Shown here one piece after another: positions 1 to 11,092 of a stretch of DNA of 64,000 nt. The position numbers and the translations under genes were made by a program. The stretch covers positions 496,001 through 560,000 of the forward strand of contig JADANN010000440.1 of assembly GCA_018806985.1 (NCBI GenBank). The letters are read 5' to 3'. Every line of letters starts with the position of its first letter. Positions within the stretch are counted from its first letter, which is position 1. The notes beneath the pieces were generated by a model that searched no databases, was not told the DNA's origin, and saw only the letters and a list, made by a program, of their open reading frames with translations. The stretch comes from Angiostrongylus vasorum (Eukaryota > Nematoda > Chromadorea > Rhabditida > Metastrongylidae).

Positions 1-394
1 ATGAAAAAAAATACGGGTTGACAGAAATTTCTCTTGAATGGACCAGAAAAAATCCTCGGATTATTGCTTTCCTTTTTAGCTTTGGAGTTGGTCCAAAAAG
101 CTTCCCTGTGTTGCTTTTTTCTTTCTACTTCATTTACAAATTAATTGTATCTCAACACAAGGGATTTCTAGTAAAAAGAAAAAATCTAGGAAGAAAAGAA
201 GAAATTGAAAAGCTTTGCTGAATTCCTTTAGTTGGTTGTTTCGATTTAGGTTATTGAAATCTTTTTCGACGTTTTCAACTCGTTAACCGACTACAGAATC
301 ATATTCAGCTATAATGGAGCAGCGGTTAGTGTATGAAAACTTTGAATTCGGTTTTGTTTTTTAATTTTTGGATTATATATTGCTGTTACAATTT

Positions 395-665
395 TTTGGG
401 TGCGTCTTGCGCAATAGTTAGAAGTACCTGGCAATACACACGTGGTCTTTGGTTCTTCTTCTTGAATGATAGCACTCATTCTGCATCCACGAAGCTTCCC
501 AACTCTCTGGGGGGACAACAGAACTGATCTGATAGACAGGTGGGCCACCGCGAGTCATGGTGTAGGCGAGGGTATACATTCACTCAATCCTAACGATGCT
601 TGATGAAGTCCAATATATGGCGCATCCCTCAAGGACTAATCCCCATCGAACGCTGTCTTTTTATT
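395..665 (+). mobile_element. SINE-A copy, tRNA-derived, degraded
   Basis: A decayed copy of the commonest short repeat in the window. The consensus, pieced together from the better copies, has a tRNA-like head (A-box around TGGCGCAGTGGTTGGAGG, B-box around GGAATCGATCCC). A body then contains CTCACCAAGCCTTCCATCCC, GGTCGGCAAATTGGTACCAG and CATTCAATCACCTCCAACGA, and the element ends in TTGATCAACGCCGAGAGC. Here the head is reduced to GCGCAATAGTTAGAAG and the 3' part (ACGATGCTTGATGAAGTC) is clearest. Confidence 0.6.
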
Positions 666-1254
666 AGGATTTTTTAACAAAGTGATTTTACTACTATTTG
701 TTATCATCATTTTTTTTAGGAGTTAATGTTTTTCCGGTAATCCTTGTGGAAGAGTTCATCACCCGCATTCCCACCACGTAGAAAGTTTTTTCCGTAGTGA
801 GTTGCTAACATCAGAACATTCATACTTTAACATGGCCATTTAAACACAGAACGGCTTCGAAATTTCTATCCGAAAACTTCAAATAAGCTTATACCACGAC
901 AGAGTACGACGCTGGTGCCGTGACTTAAAGCTGAGAAAACAAGGATTCGTGTAGCTAAGCTAATCACAGGGGTCACTGTCGTTTTGCAAAACATCTGATC
1001 ACAAAAACCTAACTTTCTTTGTCGCTAAAAACCACCCTGATCCGTGATGACCACCTACTACAGGACGGCTTTTTGCTACTAGGAGGAACTCTTCGAGCAA
1101 AAAGAAAACCAAACTGGGATATACCGAGAAGGTGAACTATAACGAGAAACAGAAGATTTTACGGGGAATAGAGCACTTTCAGATATCAAACTTTCAAGTG
1201 ATCTTAAATCCACTATAAAAGCCTCCATTGTAAGACTCTTCCTAAAAAAGTATT
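666..1254. other. No gene recognised
   Basis: AT-rich sequence with frequent stops in all frames. I see no exon, RNA gene or repeat that I can support. Confidence 0.5.
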
Positions 1255-1482
1255 CCTCAAATCCGTGTGGAAACGCCTTAGCTCGCTATCTCTATGATTG
1301 AGATCTAGAATCGATTCGACCTGATTTCTACGACATTCATCAAGAAAACGAAATCTTCAAGCAGGAGCCGAGATAACACGTGAAATGTGTGAAGACCTTT
1401 ATGGACGATCAGTGCGAGGAATACGAATCGAATGCAAGACGTGGTGGCAACGCTCAGTAGATACGATGACGGGCAGTGTAAA
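1255..1482 (+). mobile_element. SINE-C body fragment
   Basis: Contains the SINE-C body: a stretch like TTCTACGACATTCATCAAG, a run like GAAATCTTCAAGCAGGAGCC and the 3' end near GATGACGGGCAGTGTAAAAT. The same body recurs near 2,730, 7,900, 21,300, 36,880, 43,050, 45,450, 47,250, 49,640 and 55,900. No tRNA-like head is clear on this copy. Confidence 0.6.
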
Positions 1483-2237
1483 ATAAGAAAGCCATAATGA
1501 AATAGAATTTTTTCTATTTGGCTGGCTTTTGAAAGACATCTCTATCGACACCGTCAACGTGGAATGCAGTTGATTCATTAGAAAACTTTAGAACTCTTTT
1601 GAAAAAGCTGAGCGTAAAGGGGAAGCCTTGGTCTTGAAAGTTTCGAACTCTGGTTTCCGGCAACCACGAACTAATGCCCGAAGTTGGAAATTTTAGCACA
1701 ACAACGATAAATGAAGGCTTTAGAAAGAGACAAGTAGCAGTACTGGACGAAGCTGAAGAGGCAGAATGTGGGCATCCACAATGCTCTGTAGGACCTCGTC
1801 AATAGGATGAACAAAGTGACCATCCTTCGTTTTGACGGTTATCCCTCCCGAATTCGATCGTGCTATTTCGTCAGTAAAGAATCCCATCAGCAGCTAGTTC
1901 CTGTAATTACATATAGCAATTTTTTAGGGGATTTAACTCCCTTTCTCAGCTCATCAGCACAGTTTTTCACAAATCACTTGTCTTCTCAGTAAACACCTAA
2001 GTAATAGAGAATCGTAAACACCGTGCTCCTTTAAAATAAAGGAGACCTATATAACATCGGCAACCTTCATAAGCTGAACAGTCAAAGAAATTTATGGTAG
2101 CAGAAACCTGCGTGCCTTTCTTTTAGATTATTGTCGATGTGATGAACGTCCGGCGATACCATCTTACAACAACTTGAAATTCAAAAGTCGGTAGCCGACG
2201 GCTACAGGATCTGTTCTGCGTTATGTAGTATTGTGGA
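1483..2237. other. No gene recognised
   Basis: Short open frames occur on both strands, but none has recognisable protein character or paired splice sites. No repeat matches elsewhere in the window by eye. Confidence 0.45.
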
Positions 2238-2712
2238 GACGGCGATAGCGCAGTGGTTAGGTTAGCGATGCCGTCGATTGTCCTCTCCGGAGAGTAATGC
2301 GTTCACCATCACACGATGCGGGTCCTTCGATAGTAGCGCGTTCTTTCCCCACCGCAAACACCTGCGGTCCAGAGTTTTGCAAATATCTCACTGTCATCTT
2401 AGTTCTATTTCACATGATACCCTGCCATTGAAAATTATAGTAGGCAGTAAATAAAAAACGTTAAGATTGTGATTTCGACTTCAGCCTCAGCTTAACTAGG
2501 TTCGTTGCGGATTTAGGCTACCTAGATCAGTCCCGTTGACGGGTGGTTGCTGACGGCGCCGATCAATAGAACTAGCTGAGAGGCAGGCGAAACGAAGGAC
2601 CCGTATGGTGTGGTGGTGAACACGTTACTCCCCGGAAAGGACAATAACGCGTTCGTTCCTCACCGCAAGCACCTGCGGTCCAGAGTTTTGCAAATATTTC
2701 AGCGTCATCTTA
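2238..2712 (+). mobile_element. SINE-B head-to-tail dimer
   Basis: Two SINE-B units in direct tandem. SINE-B has a leader (AGCCTCAGCTTAACTGGGTT, then CAATCCCGTTGACGGGTGAT), then AACTAGCTGAGAG(A/G)CAGGCG. A tRNA-like segment with an A-box-like TGGTGTGGTGGTGAACGCG and a B-box-like GCGTTCGTTCCCCACCGC follows. The element continues with GAGTTTTGCAAATATCTCAG and closes with GGCAGTAAATAAAAA. The first unit keeps the tRNA-like part and tail. The second starts near 2,455 and breaks off where a SINE-C body begins at about 2,713. Confidence 0.8.
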
Positions 2713-2905
2713 ATTGCAAGGAGAATTGAGTCGACCAGCATTCTACGACATTCATAGAGAAGACGAAATCCTCAAGCAGCAATTGAAACAATATGCGAAA
2801 TGTTCGAAGAACATTGTGGACGACGAGTACGAGGAAAACGAATCGAACGCAAAAAGTGCTGGGATCCGCACAGTGGACGTGATGACAGGTCATCTAAAAA
2901 AACAA
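2713..2905 (+). mobile_element. SINE-C body fused to SINE-B
   Basis: The SINE-C body (CATTCTACGACATTCATAGA, ATCCTCAAGCAGCAATTGAA, GACGTGATGACAGGTCAT) follows the preceding SINE-B head directly, with no separate tRNA-like head of its own. This is one of the best preserved SINE-C bodies. The junction is either an insertion scar or a mosaic SINE. Confidence 0.7.
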
Positions 2906-2956
2906 GTGTGTAGCATTGCATATTGGCTGAGAGAATATAACACGACTGGCTAAGAG

Positions 2957-3112
2957 AATGAAAGGCAGGACCCCGATGGTGAAGTGGATAACACATAAAC
3001 TCCCAGGAAATGTAACTGTAGGTTCAAAGCCCACCCTGAACTCTGCGCTTTGCTCATATCTCAGTGTCATTGTGGTTACATTTCAGATAATACTCTGTCG
3101 CCAAAACTAAAA
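2957..3112 (+). mobile_element. SINE-B variant copy
   Basis: A diverged SINE-B: AAAGGCAGGACCCCGATGGT, a B-box-like AGGTTCAAAGCCC, then TGCTCATATCTCAGTGTCAT and an AT-rich tail. The B-box is closer to a functional tRNA B-box than in most other SINE-B copies. Confidence 0.6.
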
Positions 3113-3189
3113 ATAATTAATAAACCAGGAACCGACCTTTCTTTTTCCTCGGTGTGGCTAATTAACACATACTCTTTCACTGACAAGCT

Positions 3190-3562
3190 AACATGGGGGG
3201 TGACGAACAACTTTGTTCGGCTGACGTTTCGACGTCTTTGTCTTCCTCAGAGCCGATGATCTCAGTTGATGTACACAGACCTTCATCCTTTAGATGTGGT
3301 ACCTTCGTCGTCGTATCGAGCCGAATCCCTTTTTAGTGGAACACCACTCTAATGAAGCAACCTTGCCCAGCACACTTTTTATACAGGACGGTTGTCGTTG
3401 GTAGCAATTGTCCGGTAATGAAAACTTTTGCCAGGACAGTCCATCCTGCCGAAGACGGTATAATTATCAGCTTTTACAGAGCATAACCATATTTTTAAAA
3501 CCGACTTTCCTTTGACTTCTATATGACTAATGGATAGGTATTTTCTTGTTGATAGGCTAATA
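3190..3562 (-). repeat. Dispersed repeat with hammerhead-like motif (copy 1)
   Basis: The reverse complement shares long stretches with 32,990-33,330, including GACTTCTGCAAGATGG-like and GGTGTTCCACTAAA segments. Both end in a CTCTGAGGAAGAC...GTCGAAAC...GCCGAA motif. The motif holds a CUGANGA-like box, a short hairpin and a GAAA box, as in hammerhead ribozymes reported from Penelope-like elements, but it has an extra A before stem II. No open frame is preserved. Probably a non-autonomous element or the 3' end of a Penelope-like element. Confidence 0.5.
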
Positions 3563-3850
3563 CAAGGATGATAAGCAACATTACGAATAAGGCTCTTGGC
3601 GTTGATGAGCCTCTTAGCGATGCTCCATGAATTCGATTTCATCAAGCATCTTAGAGGTGATTGAATGCATATCTGGCCTTGACTTGCGGTAGCCTACCGA
3701 TGTATCGTGTCAGTGCTGCTATTATCCTAGACAGGTCTGTAGGATTTTTGCAGATCGCAGAGGGTTGGAAGACTTGGTAAGCCTAGGGTGCGGTTTCGCA
3801 TCCCACGTGTAATCGCAATACACTTCTAACCACCGCCTTGAACGCCCCCT
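3563..3850 (-). mobile_element. SINE-A copy
   Basis: SINE-A in reverse: the 3' end (CTCTTGGCGTTGATGAGCC) is at the left and the tRNA-like head (CACTTCTAACCACCGCCTTG) at the right. It lies directly beside the dispersed repeat at 3,190-3,562. The same pairing of SINE-A and that repeat is seen at 32.7-33.3 kb. Confidence 0.75.
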
Positions 3851-4157
3851 GTAAAAAAATGAAAGGCAGTGATAAAACAATGAAGGAAAACGAACGCACG
3901 CAATAATAAAATAATAAAAGGTAAACATTGTAGCACAACATGTCCCCGAATGCTCCATCTTTATGGAATCCAACAGGGTTCAAAGTATATTCTAGCAAGC
4001 GTTTAGGAGCCAATAGTCTAGGAATCTTAGAATGATGTTGAGGGCATTACGAAAAAGATGGGAATCATCTGGCCTTGTGTTCACCCTTGCTAATTCAGAG
4101 TTTTTACGACAATTCTTAGCGAATGCCTTAAAACCTTAACTGGTTGTGCAGGATGAG

Positions 4158-4253
4158 GTTCGGTCAACGCTGTGAATATGCCATTGAAAAAATTTGGGAG
4201 AAGTTCCATCTTATCAACATTGAAACGCTGGCAAACTTACCAAGATGTGAAAG
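4158..4253 (+). pseudogene. Possible UGT exon with a frameshift
   Basis: After an acceptor-like ...GATGAG the frame reads GSVNAVNMPLKK, like the FGSV...MP segment that precedes the nucleotide-sugar-binding signature in nematode UGTs. One base later, in the next frame, it continues IWEKFHLINIETLANLPRC, which resembles the following F..TFE.LP..PDV segment. The frames would join with one more A in the A6 run near 4,190. This could be a sequencing indel, a decayed exon, or coincidence. It lies about 0.5 kb upstream of the first secure UGT exon. Confidence 0.35.
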
Positions 4254-4750
4254 ATAATAGAAGCGACGATGTGGTGCGAATTAATGAAAATTGCTGAACA
4301 GCGGCAGTTAGCGACTAAACCCCCCCCAGAACTTCTTCTAAAGATCCTGAGTAAAGAATGTGATCTCCTACATATTCCTTGAGCAAACGCGGCCATTAAC
4401 GCTCATGCAGGAGGTGGCCTAAATATATAAAAAGCTTTACTACTATCTCTATCTGAGCAGTATTGAGTTGAAACATAAGCTTAAACATTAAGATTAGCAA
4501 GATGTTTTTTTTATAGTTCATTTTTAAACGTGTGGTTAGGTGACACCAAGGGGGAAAGCTTCTCTGTGACCCCTTCTTTGTAATCTTTTACGTGTGATCT
4601 GGGTGGACAGCCAACATGATCGTCGTGAGGGTTTACATTGTCCCTTAAAGACCTGCACTTGTCATTGCCACATTAAGAGCTCTTATTCCTGTTTATTTCA
4701 AAAACTGAATGCAATGTTTATGTGTTTGACGAATTTCTAGGTTGATTCAG

Positions 4751-7700
4751 TCAAACCTCATGTGAAAATTCTACCATGGGCACCGCAGCGTGATATTTTG
4801 GCTCACAAAAACACGATACTTTTCTTCACACATGGAGGGTTGAAAAGGTGGAGTGTATTTTTTTCATTTTTCATTATCAGTAGTTTTATAAACGCGCATG
4901 TAGCACATTGTTTAGAAGTGCCCTGCGATTCACAAGGCCTGGATCTATCCTATGCCCGACTTAAACTAGCCTTCCCATCTCAGGGTCGGTAAATTAGCAC
5001 AGAAAAAAAAACACTGGCTTGACAAATCGGGAAGATCTAGCTGGTCATTTCTAAGGAGAAATAGGTATTTAATCACCTCCACGATGCATAGTGGAATCGA
5101 ATGCCCGGCGCTTCCTTAAGCGATCGGCCCACTCCGAACGCCTTATCCTCTTTTATCCGTAGTCACATTTGTTTTAAACGTCCCGTTTGGTAAAGTCTTG
5201 GTATTGAGCTGGTACTCGGTTTTGGAAAGAAGAAATGTCTTTTTCATCAGTGTCAGCTTTCTTTTTAATAATGAAATCATTCGAGAAGCACCTCGCACCT
5301 CTTTTAACTCGACATGTCTCGTGTGTTGCGCTGCTCGAGTGTGAAGAAGAGCGTCATATTTCTCGTCGACGATCTACTTGAAAAAATTAGTGACGGTTGG
5401 CTTTAATTGCATTCATCTTATCAAGTTAGTATTCAGTGGAACCCATTGGCTGCTGGATTATGCCGCCAGTGGTTATCTACGAAAAAGCACCTTGTGTTCG
5501 CACAACATTTTTTTGACACCTTTTCGTGTTCTCCAGCTTCCCTTATGCTTAATTGTTGACGATCGTATTCCAAAATTTCTCATCTTCATTCTTAATATGG
5601 GACACCCTTAGCACATACACACATCGTTAAGAGGTATTCGTTAAAGCTGAACGCGCTATTTGTTTACATAGGGATCGGTCTACCAGCGCACATGTGAAAT
5701 CGAGAAGCACAATATTGTCAAAGAAATGCTCGTGGAGTTAGTGCTTTCCTTTCAGAGCATTTTTCCTTCACCTTTTCTTTCTTTTCATATTACCTTTCCC
5801 CTTCCCCCATTTTCCCTTTTCACTCTTCCTTTCCAATTTTTCTCATTTCTCTTTCTCTTTTTTCCGTTTCCCATTTTCCTGCTCTTTTTCGACATTTCCT
5901 AGATCTCCGATATTCTAACAACCTTCCTAAGATGCTCAATCTTTGCAGCTACTGGAGCTGAGTCGTTAGGGCTTCTGTTAATCTTTCTTGGCTTATTGAT
6001 CCAATTTTACTGAGCAACTGAAGGGTTATATACGTTGCCTTCATTCCTATAGTTACAATTTGGTGCATATTGGCAAAAAGCAGAAACATCACAACTTCCG
6101 CCATCAACTTCTACTCTTATGGCGTCCAATTGCAGTTTTCTCACGCCTTAAATGTTGGAACCTTTTTAGAAGCTTTCATAATTGCTTTCTTCTCAAAAGA
6201 ACCGTAAACCTTGTCGAAAATGACGAAGGTGGCGCAGTCCTGCAAAACCCGCTACCCTTCAACAGGTATTTTAGTAGTAAGGATATAGTCACCCAATAAC
6301 TAGGTTCGATAGATAATCTTCTCGCTTTCCTTCTAAATGAGGATAATGTTCGCATCGATGTACGACATCTTTCACCTTATTTCTGAAATTGACTCATCAC
6401 CATCCTTCACTGTTAGTCTTCTCTTTTCCATCCTTGCTTCTCTGTAAGTCTGTACAATCTCGGAAGCTCGGACAGAAGCTGGTAATTGATTGCGTTCTGT
6501 GCATTTCCAGGATGGTAGATTCTTTTGAGCTTTTATAAACAAACGTATAATAGCGACCTTTAAATCCTCCGCGTTCTGGCGGCGTTGGAAAAGCTCTGAA
6601 TGAGCCAATTATTCTTCTTTGACATTACTCTTTGACATTATTTATAACGATGTCGTCCGAAAATCCGGACAAAGTACAAAACACTAATTTGTGATAGTTG
6701 CTCTCTTCTTTCAAAATTTGCAGTTTTTATGCTAAGGAAAGGACTCAGCTCGAAAAAGGCTATGGTCCAAACTTGTGCTGAAGTCTGTGATAAGATTATA
6801 GAGGAAAGTCCTCATTAAACAACAGCCGCACATTACATTCGGCACTTCTCACTTGGATCCGCGTACGTCCAAATGGTGTTAATCGTCGTGACAAATCCAC
6901 ACATCCTCTCGTACCATTTCTGCCAGCGGTTACTAGTGTTAAGTTTTATGAACTTTCCCTAGAATCTCTCGTGACGTTGAAATTTTTTGACAATAACTTT
7001 GCAAAAGGTATTGCCTTCTCCAAGGCCTTTGCGGCGCACTAGTTAAACGTGACCTACAATACACATGGGTCCGATCTCGCACCCCAGACTCAGCAAGCCT
7101 TCCATCTTTCGGGGATGAGCAAATTACTACCATATCGATCCAGAAAGATTGCACCACTTCTTTGATACATCGGTGGGCCTCGGCATATGACTGCACAGGC
7201 CATATTGCATTCATTCACTTCTAACGATGCTTGATTTAGTCGTGTGCATGGGCATCCCTCAGGGATTGATGAAATCCGAAAACTTTATCCTTTTTACCTT
7301 ACCTTACTACCTAGCCTTACCTTATTGCTTTTTCCATAAAAGCTTTTCCAAGCATTATGAAATGACCAGATCAAATCTTCATAGTAAATCACTGCTCGGA
7401 CAAATGTTAAAACCAGCATTGTTCTAAACAGCGACGACTGTAAGCAAAGGATTTTAGTCGTTCATTCAGTTACCGCACTCTTTTTTGATAAGACTAGTAT
7501 GCTTGCCACTTCTTGTTCCGAAGAACAATTTTAACCGATGTCATGATGGTATTTAGTGTGCAATGTGGTTTTATCTCGGTTCGCCCAAATAATGTTTTTG
7601 GTTCGCCTCACAAACGGATTTTTTCTAGAAGAGTCTTAGAAATGAATGAGTGGGGATAAGGTTCCTTACTTTTAATAATTTTTGATGAGCATCTCTATAA

Positions 7701-9941
7701 TGCGTTTAGATTGTTGAGCTCCAATAAGAGTTAGAATTTTCCTACTTCTTACACAACCCTCCTTCATATTTAATGCACTGTGCAGATCTTGCACCTCTTG
7801 CATTTACTTTGTTCCCTCGCACCCATCTTCCACGAAAGCCTTCGAACCCTCCGAATGTGGATTCTGTTGCTTGAAATTGTTGTCTTCGTTGTGAATGTCG
7901 TTGAATGCCGGTTCAGTCAATTCTCTCTGGAGTCCTCGGATAGCAGGGCTGGCTATTGTGTTCCCAGCTGGGCTGCAGAGTGAAGCTTTCCCAGAGAAGT
8001 CCGCCTCCAATTTTTCAGACCCCCGAGGGATGAAGAACTTGGTGAGTCTGGTGCTGGGTCGAACCATTACACGGGGCCTCTACCACTGCGCTTCTAGGAC
8101 TAACTGCGATATTGGTTGTTATAAACAACTGATCTGGTGTTCATTCTTTTCATATCCATTTCAATGCGAAACGTTACGCGAGTCAACATGGAGGTCATCG
8201 ACCGCATTTAAGTGAAACCACCCGAGTACTTATCTTGGCACATCACTAATCGGGCAATATAAATTAATCCAGTGCAGGAGAGAAAGAGACCCTGTCCTCT
8301 GAATCCAGCGGCTCCATAGACCAACATAAAAGGTTGCTTATGTCATAGATGATTACTCTCAATATATATGCGCCACGCATTCGACCTCATTCGTCTCATC
8401 ATGGAAGAGACTGACGCATAGCATTTGATTGGATGCTTTCTAATAGCTTGCGGGTGCATGAAGACGCATCAAATCGGTGGTTTTATTTGACCTGACATTT
8501 GTGCAAATTTACCGACAACAAAGGAATGAAGCGCTGTTTTATCTTGAGCACAGGATCGTACCAACAGTTTTGAACGTAGAGCGGTGCACTTCAACCACTG
8601 CGATACACGCGTATTCAACACTACAGTATATCATATCAAAGCATACAGTATATCATATACCAGTGTTATATTTAGTGTAAAGGAAGGCATTTGCTCGAAC
8701 ACAGCTATGCTCTTTTTGCCATTTTTTGCTGATCAACCTCGGAATTCGCTGCTGGCAAGAGAGATGGGTTTTGCCGAAGTGATCTACAAAAAGGTTCGCA
8801 GTATCCACGAAAAAATTTTTACACTGCAGGTACAATTTCCAGGGCAAACTTGAGGATTTCGTTGTTCTAGGAGGAGTCCGGATGATTTTTACGCTTAGTT
8901 CGTCATTCTTTAAAAATCTTTCAGTTTTCTACTTATCGAGGAAGCACTGTGTAGAAGGTTTGTACAGGCTTGTATCGAAAGCCAGGGTTAACATGTCATC
9001 ACAAAATATTGTCGTTAATGTAAAATTGCTCAAATGAGAAACTATTGGGAATAATGTTAACCTTTTATTTTCTGCCCACTACAATATTTCGTGGTAGGAT
9101 ATGATGTGAACTAAAACCACAACGATGCTGAGATAAACTTGGACGCGAGGCCAGATCGAACTACGATTTCGCTATCCGGGGGGTTCGTGCACTACACACT
9201 GTGCCACGGAGGCCTTTGTTCTACGTTTCTCTCAGCTAGTTTCCTACTTAGCGCTACCATCAGAATTTTTTTTTATTAAGAATAAGTTTTCAACGAAAAA
9301 AGGACATGAACATAGCGCTATATTACAGAATATCACAAAAGAGGAGCTGACGACAAAAATCAATAAAGTGCTTACTGATGGAAATATCTTACCACAACTC
9401 CATAAGGTATGAAAAATTTCTACTCTTTCTGCCAGCAAATTTCCCTCAAAAAACCATTTTTTCTTCAAAAAAAAACCTTTGTGTGTTAAAAATTACTTCA
9501 ACGCAAAATCAGTTTGCGGGAAAACGAAAAGACCTCATTGAAGTGAATGGCATCCCTTTTTTTACTGTATTTAAATTTTTTTCTTCTATTTTTTAAAAAA
9601 AAATTTTTAAAATCAGGATGGAAAATCCTGAAAAAAGGCAATTTTCTCACTTGTCGTCATTTCAACGTCTTGAAAACTCCACTATTACGTTTTATGAGAG
9701 AAATTAAACCTTAAATGATAACATTGAATTGAAGTTGAGTCGGCAGTTTTTGGACCACGTGGTCGAACCACTCGAGTACGGTGCGCAATGGGCGGAGCGT
9801 ATGATGAAAACAAGCATCGTGCAGTCGAAGTACTACAAAAATCGTGGACGATTACTTTCATGGATTTCATTCCTATATATTGATTGTTTTTCTTGTCACA
9901 TTATTGATTTGTTGGTTTCTATTTTAATTTCACTACTTTAA
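4751..9941 (+). CDS. UDP-glucuronosyltransferase, 3' half (four exons)
   Basis: Family role: transfers glucuronic acid or glucose from a UDP-sugar to lipophilic aglycones, in the ER membrane with a lumenal active site. Exons seen: 4,751-4,847 (starts VKPHVKILPWAPQRDILAH), 8,676-8,829 (KEGICSNTAMLFLPFFADQ), 9,329-9,406 (26 codons) and 9,735-9,941 (ends TAA). Every junction is GT-AG and phases agree; exon 1 ends in AG, completed by T to give GLKSVKEG. Together the first two exons form the UGT signature W.PQ.D.LAH...THGG...PFFADQ. Exon 4 carries the HVVEPLEYGAQWAERM segment and a C-terminal membrane span of about 20 residues. The usual Pro before ML.LPFFADQ is Ala. The N-terminal aglycone-binding half is not found and may lie upstream of the window or be lost. 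Intron 1 (3.8 kb) holds SINE-A and SINE-C copies and a pyrimidine tract; intron 2 holds a SINE-B. All four exons are open, so the gene may be functional. Confidence 0.85.
5752..5888 (+). repeat. Polypyrimidine (C/T) tract
   Basis: About 135 bases almost entirely T and C on the plus strand (for example CTTTCCCCTTCCCCCATTTT), inside UGT intron 1. It is low-complexity. Such tracts can form triplex DNA, but nothing here shows a function. Confidence 0.75.
6372..6600 (-). CDS. Unidentified exon-like frame inside UGT intron 1
   Basis: An open minus-strand frame of about 75 codons with protein-like, charged, helix-favouring composition (ELFQRRQNAEDLKVAIIRLF near its start). An acceptor-like CATTCAG lies just upstream of the AGCTTTTCC start and a donor-like AAG|GTGAAA near the end. 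I do not recognise a family. It would be a nested antisense exon within the UGT intron, or chance. No partner exon was found. Confidence 0.25.
7020..7300 (+). mobile_element. SINE-A copy
   Basis: Full-length but diverged SINE-A. The head has GGCGCACTAGTTAAACG and a weak B-box (GGGTCCGATCTC). The body has CAGCAAGCCTTCCATCTTTC and the 3' part has TCCCTCAGGGATTGATGAAA. It lies in UGT intron 1. Confidence 0.7.
7780..8096 (-). mobile_element. SINE-C copy
   Basis: SINE-C in reverse: body AATGTCGTTGAATGCCGGTT and TCTGGAGTCCTCGGATAGC, then the GGGATGAAGAACTTGGTGAG segment, then a tRNA-like head whose B-box reads GGGTCGAACCATTA on this strand. Located in UGT intron 1. Confidence 0.65.
9113..9245 (-). 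mobile_element. SINE-B copy, partial
   Basis: Reverse SINE-B head and middle: ACCACAACGATGCTGAGAT, CCAGATCGAACTACGATTTC (B-box region) and TTTCTCTCAGCTAGTTT. Lies in UGT intron 2. The B-box is closer to tRNA consensus than in the GCGTTCGTTCC subtype. Confidence 0.7.
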
Positions 9942-11092
9942 TGACATTTGTTAACTTAAGAAATCTCTACTTCTTCTTTCAACTTCTTCGTTAAGTGTAC
10001 GATTTTTATTCCACTTAGAGCTATCTGCCTTATTGAAGCAGTTTTTGTATTGAACTTTATGTAAGGACATATATTGAGAAAAAAAGTTAAAACTTCTTCA
10101 AGTTTCCTGCACGAAAGCGTCCTTCAATTCTGTGAATAAAACGAATCCACATGGGACTTCATTCTCCTAGAAATTCGCTAGAAGAGAAGATAAAGAAATA
10201 TTTCAGTCCCATGAGTGAGCCTTTCAGGGAGATTTTCTTTGCTCGAACGCTAGCCGTTAAAAATGAGAAGAATATCCGAGTGAATACTGGACAGCGAAGC
10301 ACAATGTGCTATCAGCATGTTTTTTAGGATATGTGACCTGAGTACTTTTCAGATTGGAACCTTGCTGTCTCACTATTTTATGTAATTGCAAAGGAACCGT
10401 GTAATTCTACTTTTTATGTAATTTGCTACATTGAATCGACTCCACGGCTGTTTCTGTTTGACTGCTGCTTTATTGGTTTGCTAACCCTTTTTCCTTGGAG
10501 TCTTGAAATGAACGTATGATTCTTGAAGACCAGTTATGAGTGCCAGCATTGATTCGGTTTTATTTGGCTTTTGAGCGAAAATATCGATGTCCTTTCTGCC
10601 TAGATTACCGCTACAGGAGATGGGCTTCCTGCTGGACACCATAAATATCTTCTCGTCACAAACAGAGAGTGAACCGTTGTGGTAAGAAATAAGTGCAGAA
10701 TAAATAATGAATGGATTGTGTACAGATGTCCAAAACAGTTTAAGAGCTCCACAAAAATATTTTGTGGGTCGCGTTACGAAAAAAGTAAATGGCTTTTCCC
10801 CTTCTCGCTTTCCTAACCATTTTTTTCCACCATATATTGCGATGGTTGTCCCAGGAGAATTCATGAAGTCTTTTTTGATGAATTGCAAATTCCAACCCCG
10901 CCGTCGGTTGCCAAAGTGAACAGACTCTTTTTGTTCTTATCGTTTCTTTTCTCTCTACATTATGCACTATGTTATGTGTATGATAATATAAAAAAGTCAC
11001 GTTTAGATTCTTTTTCAAACACTCGTCTCATGAGTTCATGAAGGGTTTTTTTATTGCGTTTGCTTTTTTATCTACTGCCTACTATAAGCGAA
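9942..11092. other. No gene recognised; weak ORF only
   Basis: AT-rich sequence downstream of the UGT stop. A 135-codon minus-strand frame at 10,481-10,888 has no recognisable motif, and overlapping frames of similar quality exist on the other strand, so I do not call it a gene. Confidence 0.45.

Noticed and set aside
2239..2310. Possible tRNA gene (GCGATAGCGCAGTGGTTAGG)
   Set aside because: It has an A-box but no matching cloverleaf or properly spaced B-box, and continues as SINE-B.
3379..3645. 88-codon minus-strand frame
   Set aside because: It runs across the border of a dispersed repeat and a SINE-A, so it is a chance frame in repeats.
7895..8215. 106-codon plus-strand frame
   Set aside because: Its first half is the antisense of a SINE-C body; no protein signal.
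10481..10888. 135-codon minus-strand open frame
   Set aside because: No recognisable domain or splice context, and an overlapping plus-strand frame is equally open. Probably chance in AT-rich DNA.
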